The notes below the pieces were generated by a model. The model was not told the origin of the DNA. It saw nothing but the letters and a program-made list of their open reading frames with translations, and ran no database searches. The position numbers and the translations under genes were made by a program. Shown here one piece after another: positions 62,274 to 64,000 of a stretch of 64,000 nucleotides of DNA. Numbering within the stretch: position 1 is the first letter of the stretch; every line of letters starts with the position of its first letter. Source of the DNA: Enterovibrio norvegicus DSM 15893 (GTDB lineage Bacteria > Pseudomonadota > Gammaproteobacteria > Enterobacterales > Vibrionaceae); NCBI RefSeq assembly GCF_900115495.1, contig NZ_FOWR01000005.1, positions 124,001 through 188,000 of the forward strand, read 5' to 3'.

Positions 62274-63314
62274 CTATTCCACTTTTTTCTTTATCAGGTA
62301 GACAAAAAGAGGACCCCCAACCAACACACAAAGAATACCCACAGGCACATTGTGAAGTTTTGCAAGGGTGTCGGCAACGCAAACAAGCGCGGCCCCTATC
62401 AGTGCTGAAATGGGAAGTCTTTGCCTATGGTCAACACACTGAATATGTCGTTTGTTATGTAGCGTTAGCCGTGTGATATGGGGCGCAATGAGTCCTACAA
62501 AAGAGATAGGGCCCGCAACTGAAACCGTTGCTGCAGTAAGCACAACAGCGATAAATCCCAAGGTAACCCTCCATACGTGAACAGGAAATCCTAATGATTC
62601 ACATGTGATGTCTTCTAACATGAGTAGATTCAAGGGTTTTGAAAATACGACACCCAATAACAACCCTATGAAGGCAAACGGGATCAGTAAAACGGCATGT
62701 TGCCAAGTGCGGTCCATCAAACTGCCGGTCAACCAAAAATAGATACCGTTTGCATCCGCTTTCGCGGTAATGAGAACAACCACGATTGCTGCATTAAAAA
62801 AAAGCGAAATACACATACCTGAAAGCGTGAGATGCAAAGGGTCTAGTCGCGTCTTCCATGCAATAAGAAACGTCACGAAACCGGCAGAAAACCCGCCGAT
62901 TGTGCCTACTGACAAGAGCGCCAAAGGAGGAAGCGTCGACCAAGCCATACAAACAACAATGGCGAATGAAGCACCGGCACTGACACCCATAAGATCGGGC
63001 GAACCCAGGGGATTACGGGTAATGGATTGCACAATATTACCCGCCATTCCGAGTGTTGCTCCAACAAAGAGTGCGATAAGGAACCGCGGGAGCCTCAGTT
63101 CGATCACCAGAAATGTTGACAATGAATCAGACGGTTGCAGAAACGCTGTGGCGACCTGTGATGCTGAAAAATAGACTTCCCCAGTCATCAGCGACGCCAA
63201 GCCCGAGAAAAAAATTAAGGCAAAGCATACCGTCACTACAAGAAACTGACGACGCCGAAACATTCGTAGAGGATGCGACATCCCTTTCGGTAACGTTGAT
63301 GTTGGATGACTCAT
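62274..63314 (-). CDS. Fe-siderophore ABC transporter permease 1 (FecCD family)
   Basis: 346 residues. It has the same FecCD layout as permease 2: PRFLIALFVGATLGMAGNIVQ, then NPLGSPDLMGVSAGASFAIVV, and GPISFVGLIAPHITRL for ATPase contact. About ten membrane helices. It lies eight bases after the binding-protein gene, which is cut by the window edge, and four bases before permease 2. Confidence 0.93.
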   Translation of the reverse strand: MSHPTSTLPKGMSHPLRMFRRRQFLVVTVCFALIFFSGLASLMTGEVYFSASQVATAFLQPSDSLSTFLVIELRLPRFLIALFVGATLGMAGNIVQSITRNPLGSPDLMGVSAGASFAIVVCMAWSTLPPLALLSVGTIGGFSAGFVTFLIAWKTRLDPLHLTLSGMCISLFFNAAIVVVLITAKADANGIYFWLTGSLMDRTWQHAVLLIPFAFIGLLLGVVFSKPLNLLMLEDITCESLGFPVHVWRVTLGFIAVVLTAATVSVAGPISFVGLIAPHITRLTLHNKRHIQCVDHRQRLPISALIGAALVCVADTLAKLHNVPVGILCVLVGGPLFVYLIKKKVE

Positions 63315-63322
63315 TCAATACG

Positions 63323-64000
63323 TTACCTTTCAGAAAAAACGAGTGGTTTTGCTCTCGCGGCGTCTGGGATGTCACTTGGCTCACTGAAGGTCGTTGGGTA
63401 AAGAAGGTAGGCGAGCTCCTTTAACACCATTTCTCTAGCGATAGGGCCATGGGTCATTACATACTGATCGCCCACTCGATAGGCACGGGATGTTTTCACT
63501 GCGTCGAGTCTTTGCCAAACAGGGTGGTAGCTGATGGGCTTGTCATCCCCCGTAAATGAAATGATCACATCTGGATTTAATGTGAGGAGTTTCTCCATGG
63601 ATAACACGGTCGCATCCGGTTTTTTTAACTCCGGTGTTGGGGTGGGTCCCATGGTGTAATCGCCTCGGAGTTCGCGCATGATATGCGTGGTAATATGGTG
63701 GTCATAAAAGGCATAAATCGTATCAGCCCAATGCCATAGGAAGACGACGCTTACCCCGCCAGGGGCTTTTCTGTTATAGGCACTCAATGTGTTCTCGAAC
63801 GCAGCGTTTATTTGCGTTCCCGCGCTGTGCTTGCCCAGTGCATCTGCCAGAGCCGCGATGGAACGGTGGGAATCTTCTAATGTCACGAGATCGAAGGTAA
63901 GCAAAGGCGCAATCTTTTCAAATTGACCTGCAAACGGTTCTGCATATTGCTGTAAGCCAACGATCAGGTCGGGGTTTAACTTGGTAAGTTGTTCCATGTC
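63323..64000 (-). CDS. Fe-siderophore periplasmic binding protein, 5' end outside window
   Basis: The frame is open to the last base of the window, so 226 residues of the C-terminal part are visible and the signal peptide is missing; the Met at 63997 is internal. EQLTKLNPDLIVG is the usual mid-N-lobe motif of class III binding proteins. VLSMEKLLTLNPDVIISF appears in the C-lobe, with a long helix linking the two lobes (AALADALGKHSAGTQINAAFENTLSAY). It would deliver the iron chelate to the permease pair, eight bases downstream. The identity of the ligand cannot be read. Confidence 0.9.
   Translation of the reverse strand, partial: DMEQLTKLNPDLIVGLQQYAEPFAGQFEKIAPLLTFDLVTLEDSHRSIAALADALGKHSAGTQINAAFENTLSAYNRKAPGGVSVVFLWHWADTIYAFYDHHITTHIMRELRGDYTMGPTPTPELKKPDATVLSMEKLLTLNPDVIISFTGDDKPISYHPVWQRLDAVKTSRAYRVGDQYVMTHGPIAREMVLKELAYLLYPTTFSEPSDIPDAARAKPLVFSER

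Noticed and set aside
1-64000. Mobile elements, CRISPR arrays, phage or defence genes
   Set aside because: Searched by eye for transposase and integrase motifs, spaced repeats, and toxin-antitoxin or restriction genes; none seen.
63998-64000. Calling the binding-protein start at the Met of 63997
   Set aside because: The frame is open to the edge and the motif that follows belongs to the middle of the N-lobe, so the true start lies outside the window.

Overview
The window is 64 kb of a chromosome from a marine gamma-proteobacterium, almost certainly Vibrionaceae. The support is family-level likeness of the proteins and a Vibrio-type gene order (ttcA, uspE, fnr, tauE/safE-like, ccoS, ccoI, ccoH, ccoP, ccoQ, ccoO, ccoN, then a nosP-like FIST gene and a VpsS/NahK-like hybrid kinase). 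Moderate GC and a potABCD operon in the enteric/vibrio order agree with this. I cannot fix the genus; the Enterovibrio/Grimontia side of the family is plausible but is inference. I found no rRNA, tRNA, CRISPR array, insertion sequence, integrase or phage gene.

Layout. 0-10 kb holds single genes: an edge-truncated lipoxygenase-like protein, a periplasmic cytochrome c with a SUOX-like front domain, a small glutaredoxin, an EEP-family lipoprotein, tRNA hydroxylase TrhO, a Tat-exported GMC oxidase and an OsmC peroxidase. 10-17 kb holds the HrpA helicase, an L,D-transpeptidase-like protein, an exported ATP-dependent DNA ligase and a GntR-like LacI regulator. 17-24 kb is a complete D-/L-lactate oxidation operon (lldE, lldF, lldG, dld-II) with a divergent LysR regulator. 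24-31 kb has an HDOD protein, a DUF3581 protein, a NUDIX hydrolase, a porin / binding-protein / diguanylate-cyclase operon, and cobB. 31-35 kb is potABCD. 35-38 kb is a tightly coupled three-gene envelope operon. 38-48 kb is the respiratory block: ttcA, uspE, fnr, the cbb3 assembly genes and ccoNOQP, including the 57-residue ccoQ. 48-53 kb has two hypothetical genes and the FIST/histidine-kinase pair. 53-64 kb is an iron-acquisition island, all on the minus strand: AraC regulator, EntD-type phosphopantetheinyl transferase, two saccharopine-dehydrogenase-like reductases, a TonB-dependent receptor and a FecBCDE-type importer whose binding protein runs off the right edge. Two Fur-box-like sites lie in it.

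How the genes fit together. The middle of the window is an oxygen/electron-flow module: Fnr senses oxygen, cbb3 oxidase respires at low oxygen, the Lld/Dld enzymes feed lactate electrons to the quinone pool, and the FIST/kinase pair probably senses NO. The right end is probably a metallophore locus of unfamiliar composition. It has uptake, regulation, a carrier-protein activator and two paralogous reductases, one fused to an unrecognised C-terminal domain, but no NRPS/PKS or NIS synthetase in view. That island, the lipoxygenase homologue with shifted or missing iron ligands, and several exact dyads upstream of key genes are the items I would follow first.
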